64,000 nt of DNA from Diabrotica undecimpunctata (Eukaryota; Arthropoda; Insecta; Coleoptera; Chrysomelidae): NCBI RefSeq assembly GCF_040954645.1, contig NC_092810.1, forward strand, positions 74,488,660 through 74,552,659, written 5' to 3'. A model generated the notes under the pieces. It was not told the origin of the DNA and ran no database searches. It saw nothing but the letters and a program-made list of their open reading frames with translations. The position numbers and the translations under genes are program-made. Of the stretch, positions 23,690-35,039 are shown piece after piece (position 1 is the stretch's first letter; each line of letters begins with the position of its first letter).

Positions 23690-24564
23690 CTAAAAATTCA
23701 AGTAATTTAATAAATTAATGGTAAGGATTTAACAAATCAATTGATATATTTTATACCAAAAAAATATAACTGATGAAAATGCAGTTGGATAAAGTTTTAT
23801 TTGCAGTAAAAAATTACATCTCTCGATTGAATTAGTTATTTTCTCTATATCATAATATGGTAATCATCATGGTTATTATAACCTCAGGTTACCTTGTACT
23901 TTTTTTTATCTACTTTCTTTCTGCACTTCTTCTGTAGAGTTCGATTATTCATTTCAACACATTTATTTTGCTTTGGTGTATAGGCAAGTCATTATCAATA
24001 CCTGTTTTATTAATTTTTCTTCTATAGTTATCTTTTATTTTATCTTTTATTTGTCTTGGACTTATGAAAAGATGGCGTCTAAAAGCATCCTTGCATAGCA
24101 CAATGTAGAGGTCAGACTTTTTTCAAATGCTCAACAGATATCCGTAGGTTGTATCAGTTTCACAGGTCCTTTTGTTCTTCTTATTTTTTTTTTCTGTTTC
24201 TTGTTCTAATTTTTTTGTGCATTTTACCATAAATACATCCTTGACAAAATTTACCATCTAACTTTACCTCAAGGCAAAGCTGTTATCTTAAAAATTCTCT
24301 AACCATTCATGGTGAGGTAACTTCTTATTTGAAATATTATTTATCTGAGCAGTTACCTCCGATTTTATTATCTGTATTGCAAGCTCGTAATATGTATATA
24401 TTAGGTGCTAGTGCACCGAAGCACTAGGAAGTAGTCACAGGTCATTGATACACTTTGAATTTCATAGGCACCGTTGCTCAGTCCTTGTAGATGATGGGAG
24501 GGGCGTTTAGGGAAGTAGGGAACACGATAATTACTCGTATAAAAAAGTACATATATTATACATA

Positions 24565-24627
<63 letters not shown>

Positions 24628-25309
24628 TATGTATATATGTAGTATATTAATAAAAATAATACCTTACTATAGGTCTTCTTTGGTACGAACTTTATTCCAA
24701 ATAAATAAGCATAAAATAAAAGAATAGCCAAGATTTATCTGTATCTATATAAATATATAAAGGGAATGCAAAAAAACTTTATTAACGACTGTACAAAGCA
24801 AACATAAATGGTATTAAATCACATAATATAAAGCATAAATTCAATTTAACGTAAATCATTTGAATATTATGTAGGTATATGTGTCCAGTTTCAAAGTCGG
24901 CAATAAATACTTAATATAAAAAACTTACAATGAAGTAAAATATTCAAAATAGATTTATATATTTTCAGAACGGTTTAAATCTGATGAGATCATCATTACT
25001 GAAAAATGTCTATAAATGTAGAATTAAATGTAGAACACATAATAAGGTCAGATGACCCTTAAATTACATAATTTGAATAACGAACATTATAATTATTGAG
25101 ACACTAGCTCGATGATAAAGGATTAAACTTTTTAAGGGAATATACAATTTTGCAGCTCGAAAAAGAGAACCCTATGCCCTTAGAGGTAACAATAAGGTTG
25201 TTACATCTCAGGGTAAAGATATCTCTATACTAACTGTCTGCCATCAACCCTATTTTAAGCAACCTACTTCAAATTTTTTTCGACTATTTTTTTGATGCCA
25301 TCTACCCAT
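23690..25309. other. Laminin intron, mostly unassigned
   Basis: AT-rich sequence with a (TA)n tract at about 24555-24627. No gene recognised before the BEL remnant begins. Confidence 0.4.
24555..24627. repeat. (TA)n microsatellite
   Basis: TA dinucleotide run, interrupted at its left side (tatacatatatatattata). Confidence 0.9.
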
Positions 25310-26033
25310 CTCATAGAACCGCTTCAACATGTGCAAGAAGATTAGTAAATTTCTCGTATGTAAGAGGAGAGTTAACCAAAATTCACCTTAAATGATGTTT
25401 ACATGATTTCACCGCTGCTTCCCATAAACCCCCAAAATTGTTTGTGATTCCTGTTCCAAAAAGTTTTGTAATTCTTTTAATTCAGTATTATCCCCAATAT
25501 AGTTTGACCCATTATCTGAATAAATTTTAGGTGGTTTGCCCCGTCGTGTGACACACTTTCGAAAACATGCTATCCAGGCTTAGCTGGTTAAGTCTAATAC
25601 CACATCTAAATGAAGTGCTTTAGTTGAAAAACACACAAAACGACAAATATAACATTTAATTATTTGTGAACCACGACCACGTTTTGTCTTCATTGGAAAA
25701 GGACCTGCATAATCCGTTTCCGTTACATAAAATGGAGGATATACTTCTACTCTGTCTTTCGGTAAACGTCCCATAATTTGCTCCAAAGGAATAGGTTTGC
25801 ATCGGAAACATCTCACAGAATTGCGATACACTTTCCGTGCAAAGTTTCGTCCTCCCAATACCCAAAAATTCTCTGATAGTACTTAACAATTGCTGCGGGC
25901 CACAATGCAGCAACCTATTATGTTCTATTTCAAATAACAATATAGTAAACCTGTGTTTAGCAATTAATAACCGAGGGTGTTTTTGTGAATAAGGTAGGTT
26001 TGCCAAGTTTAATCTACCCCCACCCCTGTCCAA
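25310..26033 (-). pseudogene. BEL/Pao integrase, broken
   Basis: On the minus strand from 26033 the zinc-binding region reads SQKHPRLLIAKHRFT and LLHCGPQQLLSTIREF. It then shifts frame to NFARKVYRNSVRCFRCKP. The catalytic core begins with YVTETDYAGPFPMK (first Asp) and CFSTKALHLDVV, and the second Asp is in KIYSDNGSNYIG (about 25525). The Glu of the triad was not located: the frame decays near 25420, and LTYEKFTNLLAHVEA-type sequence ends at about 25310. It is the 3' end of the BEL element that begins near 36100. Confidence 0.85.
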
Positions 26034-26068
26034 TAAAAAATATTATTAATTTTCAGTGTAAGAGACGC

Positions 26069-27544
26069 TTAAACTACTGATACCAATAATACAGCACAGA
26101 CTTCAAGTCTTGAAATTGTTTGTGCCTTCAATGGAGCTACTCTCACTTTAGAATACAACAAATTTAGTGTCACCAATCCATCATGGTCTATGCTTCTAAG
26201 GTAAACACAAGCTCCATATGCCAATTTTGAAGCGTCTGCAAACCCATGAATGCCCACCGTTATAGCATTCTTGCAAACCACAAGTCTTTTAATTCGTAGA
26301 CTATTTAAATTTAAGAACTCTGCCCACAATTTTGTCCATTCCGTTTCCAAATGGTAAGGCAATAACTCATCACAGTGAAGGTTTTGCGACCACATTTTTT
26401 GTAACAACTGTTTCGCCAAAAGTACTGAGGGTCCCACCAACCCTAAGAGTTCAACAATCCTTGAAACTTCTGATAATATGGATCGTTTCGTATGTATGTC
26501 TATTGTCTTTAGCTGAAAAATTTATTGCAAATATCAATGTGTCTTCTTTAAATGCTCACATCAACCCCAGTGTCTTGTTTTTGTCTTTTTCTCTGAACAG
26601 AACCACAACCATCTTCTGATTTTGCCAATGCGAGCTGCACCTCTTTACTGTTTGTTACCCATTTTCTCAACTCCATACCTCCACATTTTAAAACTTTATC
26701 CACTTCCTTGCACTAGCTTATCGCTTCCTCTGCTGATTCAGCACCAGTAAGTAGGTCATTTACGTAAAAATCTTTTAAAATAGTTTGAGAAGCTTCAGGT
26801 CTGTTCTCTGCATACTGAACTCCTAACTCCTTAAACATCTTATTGCCAAGTAAGGTGTTGACTTTGTTCCATATGTGATTGTGTTGAGTGTATACTCCTT
26901 TAAGTCTGCATCAGGTGATGCTCTCCAAATTATTTTTTGTTGCACAAGGACCGTTGCACAGGAACAAACCACATCATCCTATACATCTTTGCGATATCTC
27001 CACCAACTACCACATAGTGCTGTCTAAATCGTAACAATATAAAAACCAAATCTTCTTGTACTTTTGGTCCATTATATTGCAAATCATTGAAAGATACACC
27101 TGTGTCTGTAGTGGCCAAACCATTAAATACCACTCTTAGCCTTGTAGTCTCACTATTTTCATTAATCACCCCATGATGTGGAAAGTAATATGAAATATTA
27201 TCCAACGAACTATCTGATAATAACATATGACCCATGTCAATATAGTCTTGCATGAACTTGATATACAAATCTTGTAACTTTTCATTCTTTTGTAATTTTT
27301 GTTCCAATTTATAAAATCTATTAATGCTGATTGCCTAGATTGACCCAGTGCTGTTACTGATTTCTTCAGTGGAATATGAACTACAAATTTTCCATCAGGA
27401 GCCCTCTTTGTCGCTTGTTAAAAGATTTGCTCACATTCTATATCATTCTTTGAAAGCACCTCTTGTCCATCTGGTACCTCTTCTATTTGCTAAAACTTCT
27501 CCAATTGTTGACTGATGTCTAATACACTAAGATTACAACTAGTA
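26069..27544 (-). pseudogene. BEL/Pao reverse transcriptase and RNase H, broken
   Basis: From 27544 the minus strand reads LDISQQLEKF, then, in the 27307-26930 frame, RLRVVFNGLATTDTG, SFNDLQYNGPKVQEDL and VVGGDIAKMYRMM (motif A). The catalytic box reads FYVNDLLTG near 26755, with Asn in place of the first Asp of YVDD. Then come VGPSVLLAKQLLQKMW and, in the RNase H region, ITVGIHGFADASKLAYGACV. Several stops and shifts are present. The N-terminal edge is cut by the Gypsy-1 insertion, whose other side is at 35040. Confidence 0.87.
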
Positions 27545-27549
27545 ATATT

Positions 27550-27621
27550 TGTAAGATATGACTTAAAATAAACATTAGATATCTTTAGTATAGCTGTTTA
27601 TTCAAGAATACATAACACATG
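27550..27621 (-). repeat. Gypsy-1 3' LTR remnant (72 bp)
   Basis: tgtaagatatgacttaaaat and the following bases up to cataacacatg match the 5' LTR copy at 34838 onward almost exactly. Identity stops at 27621, where the Gypsy-2 LTR begins. Confidence 0.9.
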
Positions 27622-27899
27622 ACTTATAGTTTTCCCGTAGGCAAAACTATTTTTAAAAAACAAATACTTTATTAATTAATTACAAAAATACGAAAAATAT
27701 CGGACAATTTTATATAAAGATTTAATGCCCCTTCTTTAAAGTTTAAGAACAGACTGAATTATATCATATCTATATAAAAATGAAGTGGTAAATGATAATA
27801 TAAAAATGCAAAGTAATCTTTATTACAAAGTTCATTAAACACAAATCCTAGATCATCACTCTTAGGTGAATGGCTAGAACAGGGCCGGCTCCCATAACT
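27622..27899 (-). repeat. Gypsy-2 3' LTR (278 bp)
   Basis: Minus strand AGTTATGGGAGCCGGCCC at 27899, ending CGGGAAAACTATAAGT at 27622. AGTTAT ends are typical of insect Env-bearing Gypsy (errantivirus) LTRs. It is preceded by a purine tract AAGGGAGG (27900-27907), the expected polypurine primer. A TTAATAAAG stretch near 27660 may be the polyadenylation region. Confidence 0.75.
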
Positions 27900-28074
27900 C
27901 CTCCCTTGCGAGTTCTTGGCATATTTCATGGAGTGAAAAATGCTCTTGGATTTGGTACAGGAACTGTGGGATTATCTTCTTCCGTAAGTTGTTCATCGTA
28001 TGTTGGATGTGGATTTTCTTGTGTTCTTAACTTCTTAATATAGTGAATGGCTATGAAGATGACAATAATTACTA
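27900..28074 (-). other. Cytoplasmic-tail region of the Gypsy-2 Env, out of frame
   Basis: Just past the stop of the Env frame, a hydrophobic run followed by KKLRTQENPHPTYDEQL can be read in another frame. This is the expected membrane anchor and short tail. The break lies in a TA-rich stretch (28075-28090). Confidence 0.55.
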
Positions 28075-29560
28075 TTAATATATATATACTATGGTAGTCC
28101 AATGGTTTGTGGGACGTTCCTTTAGATGCTGGAGTACCACAGGTCGAATTTGATTTTGATTCCTTTGGATTGTGTGAATTTTGTCGAGAGGGATATCCTT
28201 TAGAACAATTTCTGGAACTTCTTCTTCTTCTTGAGTATTAAAAACTTTCAACTCAGGTAAGAGAAGTGGTTGGCCTTGGACAACTGTCTTTTTATTAATA
28301 AACGTTTTCTTATCTACTTTGAATTGGCATTGATAAGGAATGGAAACTAGAAAACTTCCTTTTAATGTGGTAAAATCTGTTTTCTGACATATCATCTCGA
28401 TTTTAGTTTGGTTTACGAAGATGGCAATGTAATGTGAATCATCAATTTGTTGTATTACATTCTCAGATATTCGGACGGGAGTTCTGCGGCAAGTTGTGGA
28501 ACTAGTCTTCAGTTGCAATAATTGAAAGACACAATCTTCTTTCTCTATTTCAGCAGAGAAATCGCCATCAGTACAATAGAAATTGGGCTTCAGGTCCAGA
28601 CAGGGCAGTGAGTGATATTGGTAATAATTTTCATTCATAGTCAGAAAGGTATTTTGGGGTACGATGGTACTGTGATTTGACGTAGGAATTGAATAAGGAT
28701 GATAATAGGAGAAGATTTCTGGGTAAACAATAGGAAAGTGAACAGCGAAAACAATTTTTGTCTCAGAGTAGTAGGCTTCTGTTTTTAAAATATCATAATA
28801 TTTATAAGTATCATTAAAATTTTGAAAAAGTATTTCATTTTTTGTATGGTATTTTAAAATGATTTCTATGATAGAATTTAACTCATTTTTATCGATAATG
28901 CTATTATGTAAAATTCCAAGTCGAGCAAAAGTAATGGCATTTTCTATTTCATCTAAAAGCTGTAAGATAATGTTTAAGCTTAAATTTAACTGATCTAATA
29001 TATTTCTAGTCTGCAAATAGTCATTGAAATCAAATATAAATTTATTTAAAGATGTGCGTATCTTATTTATGCCCATAAAAATAGTTTCTTGATTGTTCTT
29101 TATAAGAGTTACTGTTTCGTTAAAATTTGCTATTATGTCTTTGGTCAGAGAAATTTGTTGATTAACTTTTTTAACTAGTATTTGGTTATTATTTTGGAGA
29201 TCAGAGATGGCTTGGTCATAAAACAAGGCGTCACTGGAATCAAGATTACCAGAGATACTTTTATTTAAAGATCCTAAACCGTCTATAAGACCTCTTTTTG
29301 ATCTAAAAGGTGGCAATAAAGAATTGAATTTTTGTTCAGCGGATTTAAGTTGGAAGAGTAGAGCGTGGTCAAAATTATAAAGTTCTTGAAAATAATGATG
29401 ACTAAGGCCATCTTGAATTGCAAGTGTTACATTATCATATGCATATCTTATAGATTCTATTTCGGTACCTATAGGGGAAAGATCGTAGTAATGAAGAAAT
29501 GTATGTATTTGGGATTTTACCTTTGCTGTTCCTAAATTATATGGAAGGATTCCGGGATTA
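28075..29560 (-). pseudogene. Errantivirus-type envelope (F-like) protein, Gypsy-2
   Basis: The open frame extends from about 29560 (upstream of the first strong start) to 28075. It carries a furin-like cleavage site RSKRG near 29300, followed by GLIDGLGSLNKSISGNLD, the fusion-peptide-like start of the membrane-spanning subunit seen in insect Gypsy and baculovirus F-type proteins. A long heptad-rich region follows (29250-28850), then a cysteine-containing ectodomain. Family members are expressed from spliced RNA; no splice site was assigned here. The membrane anchor is out of frame (see 27900-28074), so this copy is broken at its C-terminus. Confidence 0.75.
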
Positions 29561-29569
29561 TTTTGAAGG

Positions 29570-31123
29570 TTAGTTATTTGAACTTCCTGTGTCCTTACTG
29601 GAGGAAGGGCCAGGGTCGATAGGATTAGTAGCGTCCTGTAACAAGGCTGCTCGGTTAGTTTTTGGTCTTTTAAGGTTTTGTTTGTGTAATAATTTATTGC
29701 TGTGTACCTTTACTTTTATGTGTTCGTCTGCGATAGCTTTTTCTTTGTAAAATTTGGGATTAAGTTTGTTTCTGGTTAATGTTGTGTTTTTCTTGTATAC
29801 ATCAGTGTCGGGTAAATAGTTTAATGGTTCATGTCGGCCTTTGTTGTGACGTTCTATTGTAGATTCCTTTTGAGATATTAGCTTTTCGTTTAAAGATCTA
29901 TAAATTTTTGCAGTAGCTTCTCTGTGATTTTGGATATAATTATTAATTACAATTTGGTCCAAATTTATATCAAATATTTCTTTTGAATTTAAATGTCCAT
30001 TCAGTATATCAATTGGCTTCTGTTTCGTAACAGAATGGATCGAATTATTGTATCCTAATACTGCATAAACCATATCATTTAGGATATCTATTTTATTGTT
30101 ATTTTTTGCTCTTATAATTCTCAGATGTTCAATAATAGTGGAATGAAATCTTTCGATAGCACCTTTCGACTGGGTACTGTTTGCGGTGATGTAATGTGTT
30201 TCGACTTTGTGAACATCGAAAAATTCCTGAACAACCGAATTTTTTAGTTCAGTTCCTCTGTCCATTACAACTAAAGAGGGAACACCGTGATGAGACATAA
30301 ATATTAGTAATGCTCTTGTTATTTCTATACCAGTTAATGCTGTAAGTGGGTAGGCTTGTCCGTATTTTGAGAAAGTGTCAATAATTGTCAAAAATTTATG
30401 TCCTTGTGCAGATAAGGTGTCATAAAATATAATTTCCATTGGTTTTGACGGTGTTGGTGTAATAGATAATTTCTGGCGTGGAGGGTTTCGGTCATATTTA
30501 TTGGTTTGATAAATCTCACACTTATTTATGAAGTTCGTTATATCGGTTTTCATGGTAGGCCAATAGTAGAGTTGTCTAAGTTTGGTTTCTGTTTCAAGTA
30601 TGCCACGATGGTTTATTTTTCCTTCATGATATTGTCTAATAGTTTGGTGTTGTTCGTCTTTGTCAGTAATGTCTCTTAGAATTTTATTACACTGAATTAA
30701 TTTGTAAGCAGAATTTTTGAATACATTTCGTAATACTTCGAGAATTTGGGAAATGTAATTCTGGTCCTGATTTTTGAAATACACACCATATGTATATTTT
30801 GGATGAATATAGTTCTTAAAGACGTTTATGGTGTTATTCTCTAGGTCATTAGTAGAAATTTGTATATGAAGACATTTTTTGTTAGGAAATATCTGTTCGG
30901 TCTTTGGTTTAACTGATGAATGTAAAACGAAGTCAATAATAATTTGGTGGTCAAAAGAATTTATGCTTTTTTCCGTAATTTGCATTCCTAGAACAGGATC
31001 TTCTGCACTTGTATGTACGGTATTGTTGTCATCATCTTCTTTGTCTCCGTCTGGGTTTGATTGGTCTATTTCGTCTTCTCTTTCTAAATTTTCTTCTGTC
31101 TTCATTCTCTTGATTTTCTTCAT
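29570..31123 (-). CDS. Gypsy-2 integrase region of pol
   Basis: A 517-codon open frame. The first third is the linker after RNase H. The integrase zinc finger reads HEGKINHRGILE ... NKCEIYQTNK, with the second Cys replaced by Tyr. The core has FYDTLSAQGHKFLTIIDTFS (first Asp), VVMDRGTELKNS (second Asp) and KGAIERFHSTI (Glu), so the DDE triad is complete. A basic C-terminal domain ends TNPIDPGPSSSKDTGSSNN. The frame overlaps the upstream RNase H frame (31352-31032) by frameshift. Integrates the retroelement cDNA. Confidence 0.85.
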   Translation of the reverse strand: MKKIKRMKTEENLEREDEIDQSNPDGDKEDDDNNTVHTSAEDPVLGMQITEKSINSFDHQIIIDFVLHSSVKPKTEQIFPNKKCLHIQISTNDLENNTINVFKNYIHPKYTYGVYFKNQDQNYISQILEVLRNVFKNSAYKLIQCNKILRDITDKDEQHQTIRQYHEGKINHRGILETETKLRQLYYWPTMKTDITNFINKCEIYQTNKYDRNPPRQKLSITPTPSKPMEIIFYDTLSAQGHKFLTIIDTFSKYGQAYPLTALTGIEITRALLIFMSHHGVPSLVVMDRGTELKNSVVQEFFDVHKVETHYITANSTQSKGAIERFHSTIIEHLRIIRAKNNNKIDILNDMVYAVLGYNNSIHSVTKQKPIDILNGHLNSKEIFDINLDQIVINNYIQNHREATAKIYRSLNEKLISQKESTIERHNKGRHEPLNYLPDTDVYKKNTTLTRNKLNPKFYKEKAIADEHIKVKVHSNKLLHKQNLKRPKTNRAALLQDATNPIDPGPSSSKDTGSSNN

Positions 31124-31700
31124 CTATTGTTTGCAAATCGCCTGCATTTGCAAGTATTGATTCATTGTCCATATTTTGGTCGTTATTAAGATTTTTCATA
31201 TATTTTTTAAATTCATTAGTATTTATTTCAACTCTAGATAGATCGTCGGCATTTCCGTTTGTCTTTCCTTTTATATATTCGATTTCGTAATTAAATTCTT
31301 CTAGCTTTAATCGCCATCGAACTAGTCTAGAATTTGGTTCCTTCAAAGACATTAAGTATCTAAGTGGTTTATGGTCACATTTTATTGTAAACTTAACTCC
31401 GTAGAGATAAGGTCTGAAGTATTTTGTGGCCCATACTATGTCTAATAGTTCTCTCTCGATAGTGTTATACTTTTGTTCGGATTCATTTAACGTTCTAGAT
31501 GCGTATGCAACAGGTTTTTCTTGTCCGCCTGTATTTTGGGCTAAAACTGCTCCAATAGCGAAACTACTTGCATCAGTTGACAGAATAAATTTCTTCGTAA
31601 AATCTGGATACTGTAAGATTGGTTCGTTGGTAAGCAGTTCTTTGCAATCCTCAAAACATTTAATGAACTGTGGTGTGTGTTCGATTTTTGCACCCTTTTT
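31032..31700 (-). pseudogene. Gypsy-2 RNase H region
   Basis: Minus-strand codons give ILSTDASSFAIGAVLAQN, KYNTIERELLDIVWA and FTIKCDHKPLRYLMSLKEP, then VRWRLKLEEFNYEIEYIKG and NADDLSR, the classic Gypsy RNase H and its end. The frame is interrupted near 31690 (a single-base shift in the run of lysine/cysteine codons) and joins the integrase frame through another shift. Confidence 0.85.
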
Positions 31701-33147
31701 TTAGACAAGATGTTAATGGTTTTGTTACTCGAGCAAAATCTTTTATGTATCTTCTGTAGAATCCAAGTAATCCAAGAAAGGATTTTATTTCTTTAGTTGT
31801 TTTTGGTAATGGGTACTTATTAATAGCTGTGATCTTATCGGGGTTTGGCTTAATACCTTCAGGTGTCACAATGTGTCCTAAATAAGTAACTTCCTTCTTT
31901 AGGAACTCACACTTATCCAATTGAATTTTGTCTCTTTTAGTCTTTTAAACACTTTATCCAAATTTACAATGTGTTCTTGCAACGACGTGGAAAATACTAT
32001 GATGTCGTCTAAATAAACTAAACATATCTTACTTTGTAATCCTCTCATAATATCGTCAATTACTCTCTGAAAAGTTGCTGGGCTATTCTTTAATCCCATT
32101 GGCATTCGAACATACTCATAGTGTCCGTTCTCTACAGTAAAAGCTGTTTTCTGGATATCCTCAGGTTTCATTTCGATTTGGTAGAAACCACTAGCTAAAT
32201 CTAAAGTTGTAAAGTAGTTACACCTGCCTAATTTATCCAAAACATCGGTAATATTTGGGATGGGATAGCGGTCGTCTATCGTTTTTTCGTTGAGCTTGCG
32301 GTAGTCCACTATGATTCTGAATTTCTTTTTACCGGAAGCGTCCGCTTTTTTTGGTACTATCCAAATATTCGACGACCAAGGCGAATTGCTCGGCCTAATA
32401 ATTCCTTGGTCCAACATGGATTGTATTTGTCTCTGTACTTCTGTTTTATATACAAATGGATAACGATATGACTTAGAATAAATGGGCATTTCGTCAGTAG
32501 TTTTTATGGAATGTTTCATTTGGTTAGTAAAAGTAAGTGGTTCACCTTCTCTGTGAAATATTGTAGAATATTTTCTACACAGTTTTAAAATTTGTGCCTT
32601 CTCTTCGGAATTGAGATGGCCAGTTCGAATAAGCTTGTCAATATCTACTTTTTCGGTGTTTTCGTTTGGTATAATGTCGGCATAAAATAGGTCATAAGAA
32701 TTATATTCAAAAGGTACAGTTTGGAGAGGTTCAGACAGAGAGAAAATAATTTCGTCATCAGTATTATTACGTATTTCAACTATAGCATTACCATTTTGAG
32801 CTTCAGAAAGTATAGAAGGGATTTCGCAATTTTTTATGAATTGTCTGGCAATTAAGATATCACCGGATTTTTGACAGACGGGAATATTGGTTACAATACG
32901 ACTATGGGGATCGATTTTACTTTTAAAAATAGCTGGATTACTTTCCAAATAATGTATTGGCAAAGTTGTCTCAGGTGTAATTAATTTAGAATTTGTAAGA
33001 TCCAAATGAGCTTGTAACATTTTTAAGGTATCTATGCCTAAAAGGCCATCAAAGATATCATGGAAAGCAAAAAGGTGGAATTTAAAATCACCAGATTTAT
33101 TAAATTCATCAAATATGGGGATCATTGCACAATTTTGTTGAGTTGTA
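31650..33147 (-). pseudogene. Gypsy-2 protease (partial) and reverse transcriptase
   Basis: The 5' part from 33147 shows [18 protein letters not shown] and [14 protein letters not shown], the C-terminal end of the aspartic protease. RT follows: [68 protein letters not shown] and the catalytic [12 protein letters not shown] frameshift at about 31915 separates ETKF from [16 protein letters not shown], and [14 protein letters not shown] ends the RT connection. The 5' LTR, gag and start of protease are absent. Confidence 0.88.
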
Positions 33148-33820
33148 GGGAGTGCCAAAAGTACAATAATCTGCACTCTGATCATCAAGTTTAATTTGAA
33201 AGTACCCATCTTTCATATTCAGAACTGAAAAATACTCTTTATTACACAATTTTGCAGCAATTTCATCTGCTGTGGGTATCAAAAAGTATTCTCTTTTAAT
33301 AGCTTTGTTCAGGTACGTAGGATCTAAGCACAACCTTAAATCCTTGTTTTTCTTTTCCACAATTACAAGTGGGTTTAACCACTCTGTGGGTTTCTCTGCC
33401 TTTCTGATAATACACTAATTTTATAGTTGTTTTAATTTATCTTTTAACTTCTTATGTAATGCATGAGGAACCCTACGAACTGGTTGAACATGAGGAACTG
33501 CACCTTCTGTCAATGAAATGTGATAATCATTAGGGAATTGTCCAAGATCCTGAAAAACTGTGGGATATGCCTCTACAACTTTAGCCATAGTTTCGAAGTC
33601 TACATCTAAACTTCCTACTCGCTTAATGAGATTGAGACTAATACAAGCATCTAACCCCAACAAAGGTACTTGGCTCTGAACATTAACAATAATAAATTTA
33701 ATATCTGAAGATGCAGTCTCTACCTCTACCTTGCAATTAGTTATAATTTCTCCTACAGGTTTTATTTTAAAATCATCATTGCCAGAAGAAACTATTGTAA
33801 CATTACTTTTATTTATTTTT
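33109..33820 (-). pseudogene. Gypsy-1 protease end and first part of reverse transcriptase
   Basis: LLGLDACISLNLIKRV at about 33660 follows the protease. VFQDLGQFPNDYHISL and PVRRVPHALHKKLKDKLKQ are the typical RT connection. After a break, NKDLRLCLDPTYLNKAIKRE and [18 protein letters not shown] (motif A) follow. Sequence stops at YCTFGTP near 33150, where Gypsy-2 coding sequence begins. The family is of the Gypsy/K02A2.6 type. RT motifs B onward, RNase H and integrase are lost. Confidence 0.85.
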
Positions 33821-33821
33821 T

Positions 33822-34439
33822 TTATACCAAGATTTTGATATACTCAAGAGGCAGAACATTTACTTCTGCACCAGTACCTAACTTAAATTCTACTATGCAT
33901 TTTTTTACCAGAACTTTCTGCTTCCAGACATTCTGAGAACTTCCAGATTTCAATAAACCTACAGTTTTGACACAATTGATAAACAACTCACTATCATCAC
34001 TTTCACTACCACTATGTTGGTTTTTTACTTCATGTACTCCCTTCCTGCTCACCGATTCTCTTTTCTCCAGACCGTTGGTGCTCTTACTACACACTCCAGC
34101 AAAATGGTGTCTACCCTGGCAACGGGCACAAGTTTTGCCATATGCTGGACACTTTCTTCCTCGATGTTTGAACCCACAATAACTGCAGACTTTTTGTGAT
34201 GTACCTCTATTTGACCTCACTGCATCCACTGTTGATTCAGCTGTAAACGCTTTTGCTTGGATTTTACTGCTTTCACTTAGTCTACATGTTGTAATAGCCT
34301 TTTGTAATGTCAGCTTGGATTCTCTTAGGAGACTTTCTTGTGTTTGTTTGTCTTTTATTCCAATAACAATTCTATCTCTAACCATGTCGTCCTGATCTTT
34401 ATACTCAGTCATTTTCACTGCTTTCTTTAACTCAGTCAC
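33822..34439 (-). pseudogene. Gypsy-1 gag C-terminus and protease active site
   Basis: Reads MVRDRIVIGIKDKQTQESLL and LQKAITTCRLSES (capsid end), then zinc knuckles VCSYCGFKHRGRKCPAYGK and CARCQGRHHFAGVC. The protease follows: VEFKLGTGAEVNVLPLEY. The catalytic DTG triplet reads GTG here, so the active-site Asp is lost. The frame ends soon after. Confidence 0.87.
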
Positions 34440-34796
34440 GAAACTATCAAAATGTTGCCCCTCTTTTTGGACAATGCTGTTGAACTTAAACCGCTCATAA
34501 ATTACGATAGACTAATGGGAGCAATACTCTTCAAATTTATCCAAGACAGGTTGCAACTTTTTATCGTCTCCTTCTACATTAAATGTGAAAGTGTTGAACA
34601 ATTCTAATCCATCATCTCTCAGTAAACTTAAGAATGTGGCCAGTCTCTTTTTCTCAGGCTTATCTTCTAAATCGGTGGCGTCCATGTAGAGGTTAAATTT
34701 TTGAGAGAACCTCCTCCAGTTTGCCGCCAAATTGCCATCATCTAATACAAGGGGTTCTGGGGGTTTAAATTGATTTTCCATTTTTCTTCTAAACAC
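34440..34796 (-). pseudogene. Gypsy-1 gag N-terminus
   Basis: It begins at 34796 with KMENQFKPPEPLVLDDGNLA and continues ANWRRFSQKFNLYMDATDLE and RLATFLSLLRDDGLELFNTF, the capsid of K02A2.6-like Gypsy elements. A TAG stop at 34512 interrupts the frame (EEYCSH*), after which SIVIYERFKFNSIVQKEGQ leads into the next frame. It starts 41 bp after the 5' LTR. Confidence 0.85.
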
Positions 34797-34818
34797 AACT
34801 CACTACTCGATTAAACCC

Positions 34819-34836
34819 CGGCCCGATCTGACACCA
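34819..34836 (-). other. Gypsy-1 primer binding site
   Basis: The minus strand immediately after the LTR end (ACA, 34837) reads TGGTGTCAGATCGGGCC, the TGG-starting tRNA primer site typical of Gypsy elements. Confidence 0.7.
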
Positions 34837-35034
34837 TGTAAGATATGACTTAAAATAAACATTAGATATCTTTACTATAGCTGTTTATTCAAGAATACAT
34901 AACACATGTGTATCAATAACTTCTAACCTAAGTGTTGCGGCTGCTACTGACAGGCGCCTAGATAACAACTGTCCTAACAGGTAACTGTCATTACCATTAC
35001 CTTTTAGGACTTCATTTATATAACACATATTACA
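34837..35034 (-). repeat. Gypsy-1 5' LTR (198 bp)
   Basis: Minus strand TGTAATATG ... ATCTTACA. The last 72 bp are repeated at 27550-27621. TSD AATAT adjoins at 35035-35039. Confidence 0.85.
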
Positions 35035-35039
35035 ATATT

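Larger units (their letters stand above)
27545..35039 (-). mobile_element. Gypsy-1 LTR retrotransposon inserted in BEL, itself interrupted and deleted
   Basis: The outer ends are the LTR termini TG...CA at 35034 and 27550 (minus strand TGTAATATG ... ATCTTACA). They are flanked by the same 5 bp (AATAT) at 35035-35039 and 27545-27549, the expected Gypsy target duplication. The 5' LTR, primer binding site, gag, protease and first part of RT are present (35034-33147). The rest of pol and most of the 3' LTR are missing, replaced by Gypsy-2. Confidence 0.85.
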
